Assembly: GCA_965116165.1 (NCBI GenBank)
Contig: OZ220484.1
Span: 2,914,001 to 2,978,000, forward strand
DNA from: Azophilus sp965116165
GTDB taxonomy: Bacteria; Pseudomonadota; Gammaproteobacteria; Pseudomonadales; Azotimanducaceae
Length of the DNA stretch: 64,000 nucleotides
Direction: 5' to 3'
Below, piece after piece: positions 9,031 through 17,598 of the stretch; the stretch's first letter is position 1; the number at the start of each line of letters is the position of its first letter. A program made the translations under genes and the position numbers. The notes beneath the pieces are model-generated. The model was not told the DNA's origin, did not search any database, and worked only from the letters and a program-made list of their open reading frames with translations.

Positions 9031-9253
9031 GGATTGGCGGCCACTCCCCGATTCCGCCTGATGTGTGCGATTCCGGCGTTGCGCCCTCGAAAACCTCTTG
9101 CGGAATATGGTCACACCGAGTCGGGCTGAACGGGCGGAGCAACTCAGCCTGGAGATATGGAAGCGCCTTCCCCGTCGTGGCGGCCCGCAACACGAACCCT
9201 GAGCGTTGCCGTTGCGCCCCGCCCTTGCTTGGCGACTGCCGCCCGTCGTTGAT

Positions 9254-9550
9254 TTAGGCGCGGGTACCGCTGAAACTGGCGTTACCGAAAGCGCCGAGTT
9301 TGACGTTGCCGCTGATGCTGTCGCCGTCCACCGTCGCGGTGAACTCCAGCGTCATGGCCATGGGCGATGTGATGTCGGCCTTCCAGGAAAGGGAATCACC
9401 GTCCACCGCGCCGTCCTGCAATTCGATTGTGCCCTGGGCGCCGCTCAGCGTTCCGGTCAGGTTGCCGCCATCGGTCTTAAGCTCCAGAGTCCCCTGTTGC
9501 GCGCCCATGGGCGTGTTCATGGTTGTGTTCCAAGTACCGTCTGCACTCAT
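9254..9550 (-). CDS. Small conserved beta-rich protein
   Basis: The 98-residue product is built of repeating beta strands: GTWNTTMNTPMGAQQGTLEL, GGNLTGTLSGAQG, DGDSLSWKADITSPMAMTLE and DGDSISGNVKLGAFGNASFS. This pattern belongs to a widespread short family of unknown function that I recognise from many proteobacteria. There is no signal peptide or membrane segment. I start it at the ATG at 9550; an open frame extends much further upstream inside lon, but that part is only the shadow of lon. It lies downstream of lon on the same strand. Confidence 0.7.
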   Translation of the reverse strand: MSADGTWNTTMNTPMGAQQGTLELKTDGGNLTGTLSGAQGTIELQDGAVDGDSLSWKADITSPMAMTLEFTATVDGDSISGNVKLGAFGNASFSGTRA

Positions 9551-9645
9551 CGACAAATCTCCGATTTGGGTGGGTTGAGGGATAGAAGGCGGCGGAGTAT
9601 GGCATAGGCATTCCGATTGCACCAAATACAGATCCGCCGCTGGTG

Positions 9646-11964
9646 CTAGAGACCGATTGCCTCGTGCAATACTTCGTCTAGGCCGCTGACCAGGGTGATG
9701 CTCATTTCCTCCCGCACCGCCTCGGGCAGCTTGCGCAGGTCCCCTTCGTTGTCCTTCGGGAGAATGACCCGATGCAGCCCGGCGCGGTGTGCGGCAAGAA
9801 TCTTTTCCTTGATGCCGCCGACCGGAAGCACAAGACCGGAAAGGGTGAGTTCGCCGGTCATGGCCAAGCCTTCGCGCACGGGCTTTTCGCAATAGGCGGA
9901 TACCAGCGCCGTCGCCATGGTGACGCCCGCCGAGGGGCCGTCCTTCGGCACGGCGCCGGCGGGCACGTGGATGTGCACGCCGCATTCCTCAATACGGGCG
10001 CGGTCCAGCCCGAGTTGATCGGCAATGGACCAAATGTAGCTGCGCGCCGCTTTCGCCGATTCCTGCATCACCTGGCCGAGGTGGCCGGTTAGCGTCACTT
10101 TCTCGTCCTTCTGGGTCGGGGTGGCTTCGACGTATAGGACATCGCCGCCCGCTTCCGTCCAGGCCAGTCCGGCGGCGACGCCCGGCGTGAGATTCTTGCG
10201 CCCGTTGTCCGATTTGAATTTCTCGGGGCCGAGCAGTTCGCTTAACGAATCGAGTTCGATGACCCCCGTTACATCCTGCTCCTCGACCACCTGACGCGCT
10301 CGCTTGCGGGCGACGCGGCCAATCACCCGCTCAAGTTCGCGAACGCCGGCTTCCCGGGTGTGGCGACGAATCATGTAGTGCAACGCCTCGTCGGCAAACT
10401 CGAGTTGCTCCTCGGTCAGCCCCGTCTCGGTGCGCTGTCTCGGAATAAGGTACTGCCGGGCGATGGCCCGTTTCTCCATGTCGCTGTAACCGGAAAGCTC
10501 CAGCACCTCCATGCGGTCGAGCAGCGGCCGGGGAATGCCCTCAAGTGTGTTTGCGGTGGTGATGAACAGGACTTTGGATAGGTCGTAGGGAAGGTTTAGG
10601 TAATTGTCGCGAAACTCCTTGTTCTGCGCCGGATCCAGAATTTCCATGAGGGCCGCCGCCGGGTCGCCCCGAAAGTCGCGGCCGAGCTTGTCGATTTCGT
10701 CGAGCATCAGAATAGGGTTGGTTACGCTCGCCCGGCGCACACCCTGCAGGATGCGCCCCGGCATGGCGCCGATATAGGTGCGACGATGGCCGCGCAATTC
10801 GGATTCGTCATGCAGGCCACCGAGGCTCATGCGTTCGAATTTGCGACCCATGGCTCGGGCAATGGATTGGCCGAGCGAGGTTTTGCCGACGCCCGGAGGG
10901 CCAACGAAGCAGAGAATCGGCGCCTTGGCCTCGGGGTTCAGTTGCATGACGGCGAGGGATTCGAGAATGCGTTCCTTCACATCATCGAGACCGTAATGGT
11001 CGTCGTCGAGCACGGAGCGCGCATGCTCCAAATCGAGTTGATCCTCGGTCTGTTGGTGCCAGGGCAGTTCGGCGATGAGTTCGAGATAGCCCCGGGCCAC
11101 TTGATAGTCCGCCGCATGCGTCGACATGCGCCCGAGTCGCTTTAATTCCCGCTCTACTTCGGTGTTGACGTGCGGCGGGAGTTGCGCGTCCTCCAACTGC
11201 TTTCTGAGTTCCGCGATGTCCTCGTCCTCGCCGGCTTCCCCCAAAGCCTGTTCGATGGCTCTTTTTTGCTGGCGCAGCAGATGCTCGCGTTGCTGTTGGT
11301 CGATGTCGTCGCGGGCCTGCTCGGCGATTTGGCGGCGCAACTCGCTAACCTGCACCTCGTGGCGCAGAATTTCGTGGACTTGTTCCATCAACGCCTTGGT
11401 GGACTCGCATTCCAGTACGGCTTGCTCTTGCTGCAACGAGATGTTGGCCAGGTTGGCGATGCGGTACATTTGGGTGATGGGGTCGTTGATGGAACCCACC
11501 AGTTGTTGAAAGATCTGATCCCCATCGTCGCCGCTGTACAACTTGGCAATGCGCTTGGAGAGTTCCAGGTTTTCCCGCAGGAGCGCATCCACATGGGTCG
11601 CATCCTCACCGAGATTTTCCATTGTCAACGACGGCAGCCGTTCGTATTCAACCTCTAGGTGTTTCCGGCGATTAATCGCGGTGCCGAGCCGGATACGCTC
11701 CATTCCCTGCACAATGACCTGGGCGCCCTTGTCGCGCTTCTCGACGCGATTGATGGTGGCAATGCTGCCGATGGCGAAGAGGTCGTCTCGGGAAGGGTCT
11801 TCGATGCTGGCCTGCTTCTGCGCCACGGTGATGATGCGCCGCCCGGATTCGATGCCGGCATTGACCGCCGCCAGGGACTTGGGTCGCCCAACCGCCAGGG
11901 GAATGACAATTTGCGGATACACCACCGTATTCTTCAGCGGCAGGACGGGATAGGTTTCAGCCAT
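9646..11964 (-). CDS. lon: ATP-dependent protease La (Lon)
   Basis: Lon is the cytosolic AAA+ serine protease that degrades misfolded and regulatory proteins. The 772 residues show an N-terminal substrate-binding domain (YPVLPLKNTVVYPQIVIPL), a coiled-coil middle, Walker A GPPGVGKTSL near residue 355, Walker B ILMLDEIDKLG, and the C-terminal protease with the catalytic Ser in KDGPSAGVTMATAL (about residue 678) and the catalytic Lys in GGIKEKILAAHRAGL. The length is close to that of other Lon proteins. The ATG at 11964 is the only sensible start. A heat-shock-type promoter lies just upstream (12001-12029). Confidence 0.97.
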   Translation of the reverse strand: MAETYPVLPLKNTVVYPQIVIPLAVGRPKSLAAVNAGIESGRRIITVAQKQASIEDPSRDDLFAIGSIATINRVEKRDKGAQVIVQGMERIRLGTAINRRKHLEVEYERLPSLTMENLGEDATHVDALLRENLELSKRIAKLYSGDDGDQIFQQLVGSINDPITQMYRIANLANISLQQEQAVLECESTKALMEQVHEILRHEVQVSELRRQIAEQARDDIDQQQREHLLRQQKRAIEQALGEAGEDEDIAELRKQLEDAQLPPHVNTEVERELKRLGRMSTHAADYQVARGYLELIAELPWHQQTEDQLDLEHARSVLDDDHYGLDDVKERILESLAVMQLNPEAKAPILCFVGPPGVGKTSLGQSIARAMGRKFERMSLGGLHDESELRGHRRTYIGAMPGRILQGVRRASVTNPILMLDEIDKLGRDFRGDPAAALMEILDPAQNKEFRDNYLNLPYDLSKVLFITTANTLEGIPRPLLDRMEVLELSGYSDMEKRAIARQYLIPRQRTETGLTEEQLEFADEALHYMIRRHTREAGVRELERVIGRVARKRARQVVEEQDVTGVIELDSLSELLGPEKFKSDNGRKNLTPGVAAGLAWTEAGGDVLYVEATPTQKDEKVTLTGHLGQVMQESAKAARSYIWSIADQLGLDRARIEECGVHIHVPAGAVPKDGPSAGVTMATALVSAYCEKPVREGLAMTGELTLSGLVLPVGGIKEKILAAHRAGLHRVILPKDNEGDLRKLPEAVREEMSITLVSGLDEVLHEAIGL

Positions 11965-12000
11965 GTTGGGCGGTTGCTCGTCCGGGAGGGGGTATTCGGC

Positions 12001-12029
12001 TATATGAGGGTGTATTTGCGCAAATCAAG
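12001..12029 (-). promoter_or_regulatory. Candidate sigma-32 heat-shock promoter of lon
   Basis: Read on the minus strand, CTTGATT (12029-12023), a 12-base spacer and CCCTCATATA (12010-12001) resemble the sigma-32 consensus CTTGAAA - spacer - CCCCATNT. It ends 36 bases before the lon start codon. lon is a classical sigma-32 target in enterobacteria. This is sequence similarity only. Confidence 0.55.
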
Positions 12030-12058
12030 GGGATGGAGCGCTGGGTTCTGCAACCATT

Positions 12059-13120
12059 TCAGGCGACAAGGCCCTGCGCCCGGGCGGCCTCTTCGCGAAC
12101 CAGCTCCGGTGCGCCGAGCATTTGTCGGTTGAAGCCGATGCGCTTGAACCAGTAATGCAACCCCAAGAGGTCGGTGAAGCCCATACCGCCGTGGACTTCC
12201 GTGGCTTTTCTGGCCACGAAGGTGCCGACCTCCGCAATGTGGGCCTTGGCATGGCAGGCGGTGAGGTGTGCTTCCGCCGGAATCGCATCCAGCGCATGGG
12301 CCCCATACCAAACCGTTGCGCGGCAGGGTTCGAGCGCCGCCGCCATCTCCGCACAAAGGTGCTTCACGGCTTGGAATGAGCCGATGGGCCGATTGAACTG
12401 CTGTCGTTCCTTGGCGTAGGCGACTGCTCGGTCGAGCATGTTTTGGGCAGCGCCCAGGGTATCGGCGGCGAGCATGATGCGGCCCGCGTCGAGCAGGTTT
12501 GTAAGGTGGTCGGGGTTGACGGACAGCCGGGTGGCGGGCGCGTTGTCGAATATCAGTTCGCAGGTGGGGCGGGTTTTGTCGATGGTGGCGAGGGCCTGCC
12601 TTTGCGCTGCCTTCGCCGGTGCCAGGAATAGATGCCGGCGCTGGTCGGCGACGAGGTATTCGTCTGCCTGCGGGTCGAGCGCATAGAGCGCCTTGCCTGT
12701 CAGGCGGTCCCGTGTCGACCGAATACCGGCATCCGCTCGGGCACCCACCGCTTCGCCGAGGGCAACGCCGATCCGCCATTCTCCGGCCGCCAGCCGGGCG
12801 AGGCGGGAATCTTGGTCGCCCGCTTGGGCGAGCGCCAACGGGCCGAGGACGGCGGAACCCAAATAAGGTGCGGGCGCACAGTGATAGCCCAGGCATTCCG
12901 CGACAATCGCCGCATCCAGAGCGCCAAGCCCGACGCCGCCGTTGTCCTCTGGAATCAGAATCGCCGCGGCGCCGAGTTGCGCAAGCGCGGACCAGATGAT
13001 GTCGTCCTGCCCATCGTCGACCGCGATGCGGCGCACGGCATCTAGGCTCGCACACTCATCCAGGCAGCGATTGACGCTGTCCTGCAGGAGCGTCTGCTGT
13101 TCCGATAATCCGAAGTCCAT
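12059..13120 (-). CDS. Acyl-CoA dehydrogenase family protein (small paralogue)
   Basis: A flavin-dependent acyl-CoA dehydrogenase of 353 residues. It has the N-terminal helical domain (MDFGLSEQQTLLQDSVNRCL), the middle beta domain and the C-terminal four-helix domain (RAVAYAKERQQFNRPIGSFQ, KATEVHGGMGFTD). These enzymes oxidise acyl-CoA to enoyl-CoA with electron transfer to ETF. It lies 91 bases downstream of a second acyl-CoA dehydrogenase on the same strand. Such adjacent pairs often form alpha2beta2 heterotetramers in steroid or branched-chain acyl-CoA degradation, so this could be the FadE partner subunit. An inverted repeat sits between the two. Confidence 0.85.
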   Translation of the reverse strand: MDFGLSEQQTLLQDSVNRCLDECASLDAVRRIAVDDGQDDIIWSALAQLGAAAILIPEDNGGVGLGALDAAIVAECLGYHCAPAPYLGSAVLGPLALAQAGDQDSRLARLAAGEWRIGVALGEAVGARADAGIRSTRDRLTGKALYALDPQADEYLVADQRRHLFLAPAKAAQRQALATIDKTRPTCELIFDNAPATRLSVNPDHLTNLLDAGRIMLAADTLGAAQNMLDRAVAYAKERQQFNRPIGSFQAVKHLCAEMAAALEPCRATVWYGAHALDAIPAEAHLTACHAKAHIAEVGTFVARKATEVHGGMGFTDLLGLHYWFKRIGFNRQMLGAPELVREEAARAQGLVA

Positions 13121-13149
13121 GTCTTAGTGTTCCGTCCGAATGCCTATCT

Positions 13150-13202
13150 CTAGTGCTCCATCCAACTGATGATGCGGCATTATCGGTTGGATGGAGCACT
13201 AG
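13150..13202. repeat. 53-bp inverted repeat between two acyl-CoA dehydrogenase genes
   Basis: Perfect 17-bp arms (CTAGTGCTCCATCCAAC and its complement) enclose a 19-bp loop. A partial second copy, lacking the left arm, is at 3643-3675. There is no T-run, so it is not a typical rho-independent terminator. It may be a REP-like or MITE-type element, or an mRNA stabilising hairpin between the two genes. Confidence 0.8.
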
Positions 13203-13211
13203 ACCTGCAAT

Positions 13212-14438
13212 TCATGCCCGGGCTTCCACCGTTTTCGGCATCCAGGGCGCGGAGCCCGGCAGCGCTTTGGGCTCCCTTGGCAGGCCGAGCCCCCGTTCGC
13301 CAATGATGTTCTTCTGAATTTGCGAAGTGCCGCCGCCGATGATGAGGCCCAGGAAATACATATATTGGTTTTGCCATCTGCCGCCCTCGCGGACAAGGGG
13401 ATTGGCGCCGTAGGCCAGGCCGATTTCGCCCATCGCGTCGATGCCCAATTGTTCCAGCTCGTGGCGCAGCTCCGTGCCTTGCAATTTGCAGATCATGCGC
13501 GCAAGCCGAGCGTCCTGGTTGTTGAGCTTGGCGGAAAGGATGCGCAAATCGTTGAAGCGCATGGCCAACACCCGTCCCTGCAGGCGCATTAGCCGGTCGC
13601 GATAGGCGGCGTGTTCGATCAGCGGGCGACCATTGATGGTCTCGCTCTTCATCAGTTCGAACAATGCGTACAATCTTGAAAGTGTGATGTTCGGGTCGCC
13701 CAGCGAATCGCGTTCGTGGCCGAGCACCCTGTTGGCGACGCGCCAGCCCTCGCCGCGGGCACCCACCATTTGGTGTTTGGGTACGCGTGCGTCGGTGAAG
13801 AACACTTCGTTGAAGTTGGCGGCGCCGGTCATGTCCACCAGCGGCCGAACCTCGATGCCGGGCGTGTCCATGCGCAACAGGAGGAAGGAGATGCCTTGGT
13901 GTTTGGGCGCATCCGGCTCGGTGCGGACCAGACAGAACATCCAATGCGCCCTGTGTGCCAAGGATGTCCAAATTTTTTGCCCGTTGATTATCCAGTGGTC
14001 TCCATCGAGTTTCGCGCTCGTGCGCAGGCTTGCCAGGTCGCTTCCCGAGTTCGGCTCCGAATAGCCTTGGCACCAGATCATCTCACCCCGGATGGTGGGG
14101 GGGATGAAGGTGCGCTTCTGATCCTCGCTGCCGATTTCCAGAAGTGTCGGCACCAGCATCGAAATGCCGACACCATTGGCACCGGGGCTGACCCGGGCAA
14201 TGGCGAATTCCTCGGCGATGATGCGCGAGATCAGGATGTCGGGCTCGGCCCCGAACCCTCCGTATTCCTTCGGAATCGTGCGGGCGGCATAGCCGTTTTC
14301 AAGCAACAGCTTTTGCCATGCAACGACCTTCCCGAGCGGCGGGTTCGCGCCCCGGGGCGCCTGTTGGCCGTGGGTTTCGAGGAAGCGCCCAACTTCATTG
14401 CGAAACGCTTCGTACTCGGGGCCGTAGGACAAATCCAT
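13212..14438 (-). CDS. Acyl-CoA dehydrogenase
   Basis: A 408-residue acyl-CoA dehydrogenase that oxidises an acyl-CoA substrate using FAD. Signatures: WCQGYSEPNSGSDLASLRTS (FAD/substrate-binding region) and LGLIIGGGTSQIQKNIIGER at the C-terminus. I use the ATG at 14438 (MDLSYGPEYEAFRNEVGRFL), because the upstream in-frame extension does not look like the family. It is the first of two acyl-CoA dehydrogenase genes on this strand. The catalytic base is not obvious from inspection, so the substrate class stays open. Confidence 0.88.
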   Translation of the reverse strand: MDLSYGPEYEAFRNEVGRFLETHGQQAPRGANPPLGKVVAWQKLLLENGYAARTIPKEYGGFGAEPDILISRIIAEEFAIARVSPGANGVGISMLVPTLLEIGSEDQKRTFIPPTIRGEMIWCQGYSEPNSGSDLASLRTSAKLDGDHWIINGQKIWTSLAHRAHWMFCLVRTEPDAPKHQGISFLLLRMDTPGIEVRPLVDMTGAANFNEVFFTDARVPKHQMVGARGEGWRVANRVLGHERDSLGDPNITLSRLYALFELMKSETINGRPLIEHAAYRDRLMRLQGRVLAMRFNDLRILSAKLNNQDARLARMICKLQGTELRHELEQLGIDAMGEIGLAYGANPLVREGGRWQNQYMYFLGLIIGGGTSQIQKNIIGERGLGLPREPKALPGSAPWMPKTVEARA

Positions 14439-14574
14439 GGGACAATTCCGAATGCAAAGCGGTAGTGTATCCGAACGGCGGATCATCGCGCGAGCGGCGG
14501 CCTATTGGGCCAGCAATGCGTTGACATCGCGATCCGCGATCAGACCGCACTCGCCGCGGACGTATTCCCTCACA

Positions 14575-14709
14575 CCTGATAACAGTCAGGGACTTGCGCT
14601 GGTCGTAGGCGGTGACGGTCTTGCCCGCCTTCCGGTAGGCGTCTATTCGTTCCCGGAGGGCGGCATTCCACAGTTCCCTTTGCTATTCAAGGAACGAATC
14701 AAGGCGGCG
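14575..14709 (-). pseudogene. Relic of an IS605-type OrfB/TnpB gene (N-terminal part)
   Basis: Reading the minus strand gives RRLDSFLE, a stop codon, then QRELWNAALRERIDAYRKAG and KTVTAYDQRKSLTVIR. This matches the N-terminal consensus of IS200/IS605 OrfB (TnpB) transposases (roughly QRELWNAALEERI..YRK.G.....DQ.KSLT). No start codon, no catalytic part and no zinc finger remain. It lies in a 410-bp gap between the acyl-CoA dehydrogenase and dUTPase genes; the rest of that gap shows nothing I can assign. Confidence 0.55.
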
Positions 14710-14849
14710 GTGTGTCCTAGAAGACAGGGACGCCCTGAATGTCAACATCCTGAGCATTTGAGGATTATACGCTTCTCATTTGCTGATTTTTCTACATAAT
14801 TCGCCAATTAATCACCATATTGGATGATCTTGGGGAACGGGCTAGGCGC

Positions 14850-15524
14850 ATGAACAAGGCGGTCATGTTGGAGACCATGGCGTCGATGCAGGACGCCCAC
14901 AATAAACAGGTGCATCCCGACTGGCGCAACAGCGGCTTCGAATACTACCGGGCTGTGTGGGTCGAGTGCGCGGAAATGCTGGATCACTTTGGCTGGAAGT
15001 GGTGGAAGCGACAAGAATCGGATTTTGAACAGGCCAAGCTGGAACTGGTGGATATCTGGCATTTCGGGATGAGCGATCTCATTCGGTCGGAGGCCCTGAA
15101 CGCCGGCGTGGTCGGCGTGCTTGATGTCGGTCCCGCGACGGGCGCCGCTCATACGCACATGGAACGGGTGCGCTTGGCGGTGGAGGATTTGGCGCGGGAA
15201 ACGCTGCTTGCGCGGGCGTTTGCGTTGCCGGCATTCACTAGGGTGATGGCGGTGCTGCCGTTGCCCTTCGATGAGCTGTTTCGGCTGTATGTGGGCAAGA
15301 ATGTGCTGAATCGATTTCGCCAGGATCACGGCTACCAAGTCGGCACCTACCTCAAGGTCTGGGCGGGCCGGGAGGACAACGAGCATCTCGTTGAGTTGCT
15401 GAACGACTCCGCGAATCCGGAAACCGCGGTGGAGGATTTGTATGGTCGGCTGAAGTCACGCTATCCGGGTGCGGGTGCGGGTACGGGTGCGGGTGCGGGT
15501 GAGCTAGGTGAATGCCTTGAATAG
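14850..15524 (+). CDS. dUTP diphosphatase, all-alpha dimeric type (dUTPase_2)
   Basis: This enzyme hydrolyses dUTP to dUMP and pyrophosphate, keeping uracil out of DNA. The all-alpha family is recognised from YYRAVWVECAEMLDHFGWKW WKRQ and LELVDIWHFGMSD, which carry the acidic Mg2+ ligands, plus a later YVGKNVLNRFRQDHGY segment. About 224 residues from the ATG at 14850; an in-frame TTG at 14820 is an alternative. The C-terminus is odd: a Gly/Ala run (PGAGAGTGAGAGE) encoded by tandem GGGTGC hexamers, not part of the family fold. A 7-bp stem (GAATGCC/GGCATTC) spans the stop codon region. Confidence 0.87.
   Translation: MNKAVMLETMASMQDAHNKQVHPDWRNSGFEYYRAVWVECAEMLDHFGWKWWKRQESDFEQAKLELVDIWHFGMSDLIRSEALNAGVVGVLDVGPATGAAHTHMERVRLAVEDLARETLLARAFALPAFTRVMAVLPLPFDELFRLYVGKNVLNRFRQDHGYQVGTYLKVWAGREDNEHLVELLNDSANPETAVEDLYGRLKSRYPGAGAGTGAGAGELGECLE
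15467..15502. repeat. GGGTGC hexamer repeat in the dUTPase 3' end
   Basis: About six tandem hexamers, GGGTGC with one GGGTAC variant, encode the Gly-Ala tail of the dUTPase. Because the unit is two codons, unit-number changes would keep the frame. Confidence 0.8.
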
Positions 15525-15724
15525 GCATTCGAGTCTCGCCACCCAAGAACAGTACCGTGATTAGGGAGAGTGACATTGAGCGACCATCCCATGGGCCGCA
15601 CATTCCGGATACCCCGCACCGCAACTGCAAAAGCACCTGTGACACGGCACGAGGGATTGTGCGTTGGTTTGCCGACAACGTAGTCCCGTCTTAAATTGAT
15701 ATCGCATACCGGAGCAGAGCGAGC

Positions 15725-16927
15725 GTGAAAAAATTGTTGCTGATAACAGACGCTTGGGAGCCGCAAACAAATGGCGTCGTCACCACGCTCAAGCAGGTAA
15801 CCAGCCGTCTGCCGGAGTTCGGCTTCGAGGCGGTCGTCGTGCATCCGGGCGATTTCAAGCAATTGCCACTGCCGAGCTATCCCGAGATTCGCATTGCGCG
15901 CAACCCCTGGAAACTCAAACACATGCTTGAGCGCGTGCGGCCGGATGCCTGCCACATCGCCACCGAGGGGCCGCTCGGTCTCTTCGCGCGCGGCCTATTC
16001 CAAGGGCGACGCATTCCCTTCACCACCTCGCTGCATACCAAGTTCCCGGAATATGCCCACGAGCGCATTCGCCTGCCGCTTTCGGCGGGATACGGCTATA
16101 TTCGTTGGTTCCATCGTCCCGCCGTGCGCACCCTGTGCACCACCGAGTCGCTCAAGGAAGAATTGACGGCATGGGGTCTGAGCGATTTGGTGGTGTGGCG
16201 TCGGGGGGTGGATACGGACAGATTTCGTCCCGCACAGGCACCCCAGCCACCGCACGACAGCGATGCGGCCGACGCGCATCCGGAGGAAACACCCGGATCG
16301 TCGGCAATCGGTGCCCGGTCGCCGCACGACAGCGATGCGGCCGGCGCGCATCCGGAGGAAACGCCCGGATCGTCGACAAACGGTGCCCGGCGACCGTTCG
16401 GCAGTGATGCGGCCGGCTTACGGGCCGAGCATTCGTCGCGCCGTCCGCGACTGTTGTACGTTGGTCGTATTGCCGTCGAAAAAAACGTTGAGGCGTTCCT
16501 CGGCCTCGATATCGATGCCGACAAGATCATGGTGGGGGATGGCCCGCAGCGGATGGAGCTACAGGCGAAATATCTGGATGCGCAGTGGCTCGGTTATCGC
16601 AAGGGCCAGGCTCTGATCGACGAATATGCCGCGGCCGATGTCTTTGTCTTCCCCAGCCGGACGGATACCTTTGGGCTGGTTATGCTCGAAGCCCTGGCCT
16701 GTGGTACGCCGGTGGCCGCCTATCCCGTCACCGGCCCGAAGGATGTGGTGCGGCAGGGTGTTACCGGCTGGTTGGATGAGGATTTGAGGGTTGCCGTCGA
16801 AAAGGCGCTCGTCGTCAATCGGGAGAACTGCCGTGCCTATGCGGTCGCCAACGGTTGGCCGAAAATTGCCAATACCCTGGCCGATAACCTCGCAATCATT
16901 GATTGGCCGCGCTTGGGCAGGGGCTGA
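15725..16927 (+). CDS. Group 1 (GT4-type) glycosyltransferase with repeat-containing linker
   Basis: A GT-B-fold glycosyltransferase of 400 residues, similar to GDP-mannose-dependent mannosyltransferases. The N-terminal domain has ITDAWEPQTNGVVTTLKQV and FTTSLHTKFPEYAHERIRLP. The C-terminal nucleotide-sugar domain has LLYVGRIAVEKNVEAF, FPSRTDTFGLVMLEALACGT and PVTGPKDVV. The two domains are separated by an unusual hydrophilic insert at residues ~170-235. It holds two in-frame 24-residue repeats (HDSDAA.AHPEETPGSS) and a third partial one. The insert is in the inter-domain linker, so activity is probably preserved. It likely acts on a membrane glycolipid or polysaccharide. It is followed 33 bases later by a NUDIX gene. 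Confidence 0.88.
   Translation: MKKLLLITDAWEPQTNGVVTTLKQVTSRLPEFGFEAVVVHPGDFKQLPLPSYPEIRIARNPWKLKHMLERVRPDACHIATEGPLGLFARGLFQGRRIPFTTSLHTKFPEYAHERIRLPLSAGYGYIRWFHRPAVRTLCTTESLKEELTAWGLSDLVVWRRGVDTDRFRPAQAPQPPHDSDAADAHPEETPGSSAIGARSPHDSDAAGAHPEETPGSSTNGARRPFGSDAAGLRAEHSSRRPRLLYVGRIAVEKNVEAFLGLDIDADKIMVGDGPQRMELQAKYLDAQWLGYRKGQALIDEYAAADVFVFPSRTDTFGLVMLEALACGTPVAAYPVTGPKDVVRQGVTGWLDEDLRVAVEKALVVNRENCRAYAVANGWPKIANTLADNLAIIDWPRLGRG
16251..16420. repeat. 72-bp in-frame tandem repeat inside the glycosyltransferase
   Basis: Units start at 16251 and 16323, with a partial third at 16395. Each begins CGCACGACAGCGATGCGGCC or a variant. The 72-base period equals 24 codons, so the reading frame is kept. 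The first two units differ at only a few positions, which suggests recent duplication. Confidence 0.85.
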
Positions 16928-16960
16928 TGTCGATCAGCGATTGATTGACTCGATTGCGAC

Positions 16961-17524
16961 ATGCCGACATTGCGGGACGAATTCAACACACCCAGGCTAC
17001 GCACTGAATTGGAACGGCGTTTGCGGGGCTGGACGCCCGATTTCATCGGGACGCTGCTGTTCCTTTGTGCGAACGGGAAACTGCTGCTGATTCGCAAAAA
17101 GCGCGGGCACGGCGTCGGAAAAATCAATGCCCCGGGCGGCAAGATCGATGTCGGAGAGACCCCCCGGGATTGCGCTCTGCGGGAGATGCGGGAAGAAGTT
17201 GGAATCCGTGCGCTCAACCCGACACCCATGGCGGAACTCAGGTTCGTGGACCGGGTCGATGCTCAGTGGTTGGGGTATGTCTTTGTCGCCGGCGACTACC
17301 GGGGCAAGCCGGTCGAAACGGCCGAAGCGCGGCCTTTTTGGGTATCCCTCGACGCAATTCCCTATGGGGATATGTGGGAAGACGACCGCATTTGGCTTCC
17401 CGAGATTTTGGCCGGGCGTCCGGTGCGGGGCGATTTTCTTTTCGAGTCCGGCAAGTTGTTGAGCTATGCGTTGCGCGAATCGGGGATGGCAACCAAACGG
17501 CCCTGCCGGGTGGTGTCGCAGTGA
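16961..17524 (+). CDS. NUDIX hydrolase (MutT-like)
   Basis: This protein should hydrolyse a nucleoside diphosphate-linked compound. The NUDIX box is complete: GGKIDVGETPRDCALREMRE followed by EVGI, carrying the Mg2+-binding glutamates. The 187 residues include an N-terminal extension of ~30 residues and FWVSLDAIPYGDMWEDDRIW LP, which recalls 8-oxo-dGTP diphosphatases of the MTH1/MutT type. The substrate is not settled by sequence. It lies 33 bases after the glycosyltransferase and may be co-transcribed with it. Confidence 0.88.
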   Translation: MPTLRDEFNTPRLRTELERRLRGWTPDFIGTLLFLCANGKLLLIRKKRGHGVGKINAPGGKIDVGETPRDCALREMREEVGIRALNPTPMAELRFVDRVDAQWLGYVFVAGDYRGKPVETAEARPFWVSLDAIPYGDMWEDDRIWLPEILAGRPVRGDFLFESGKLLSYALRESGMATKRPCRVVSQ

Positions 17525-17598
17525 CCCGGCGAATTCAGGGTTGATCGGAGATTTCCTTGTGTCCCGTCTCGCAAATTCGCTGGAGGAGGGAATGCGGG

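Noticed and set aside
9551..9985. Long N-terminal extension of the small beta-rich protein
   Set aside because: The extension is antiparallel in style to lon codons (Arg-rich, no family match), while the conserved protein starts cleanly at the ATG at 9550.
15510..15530. Stem GAATGCC/GGCATTC as dUTPase terminator
   Set aside because: The stem is only 7 bp, overlaps the stop codon and has no T-tract.
16251..16420. CRISPR-like array
   Set aside because: The units are contiguous, without variable spacers, and code in frame for the glycosyltransferase linker.
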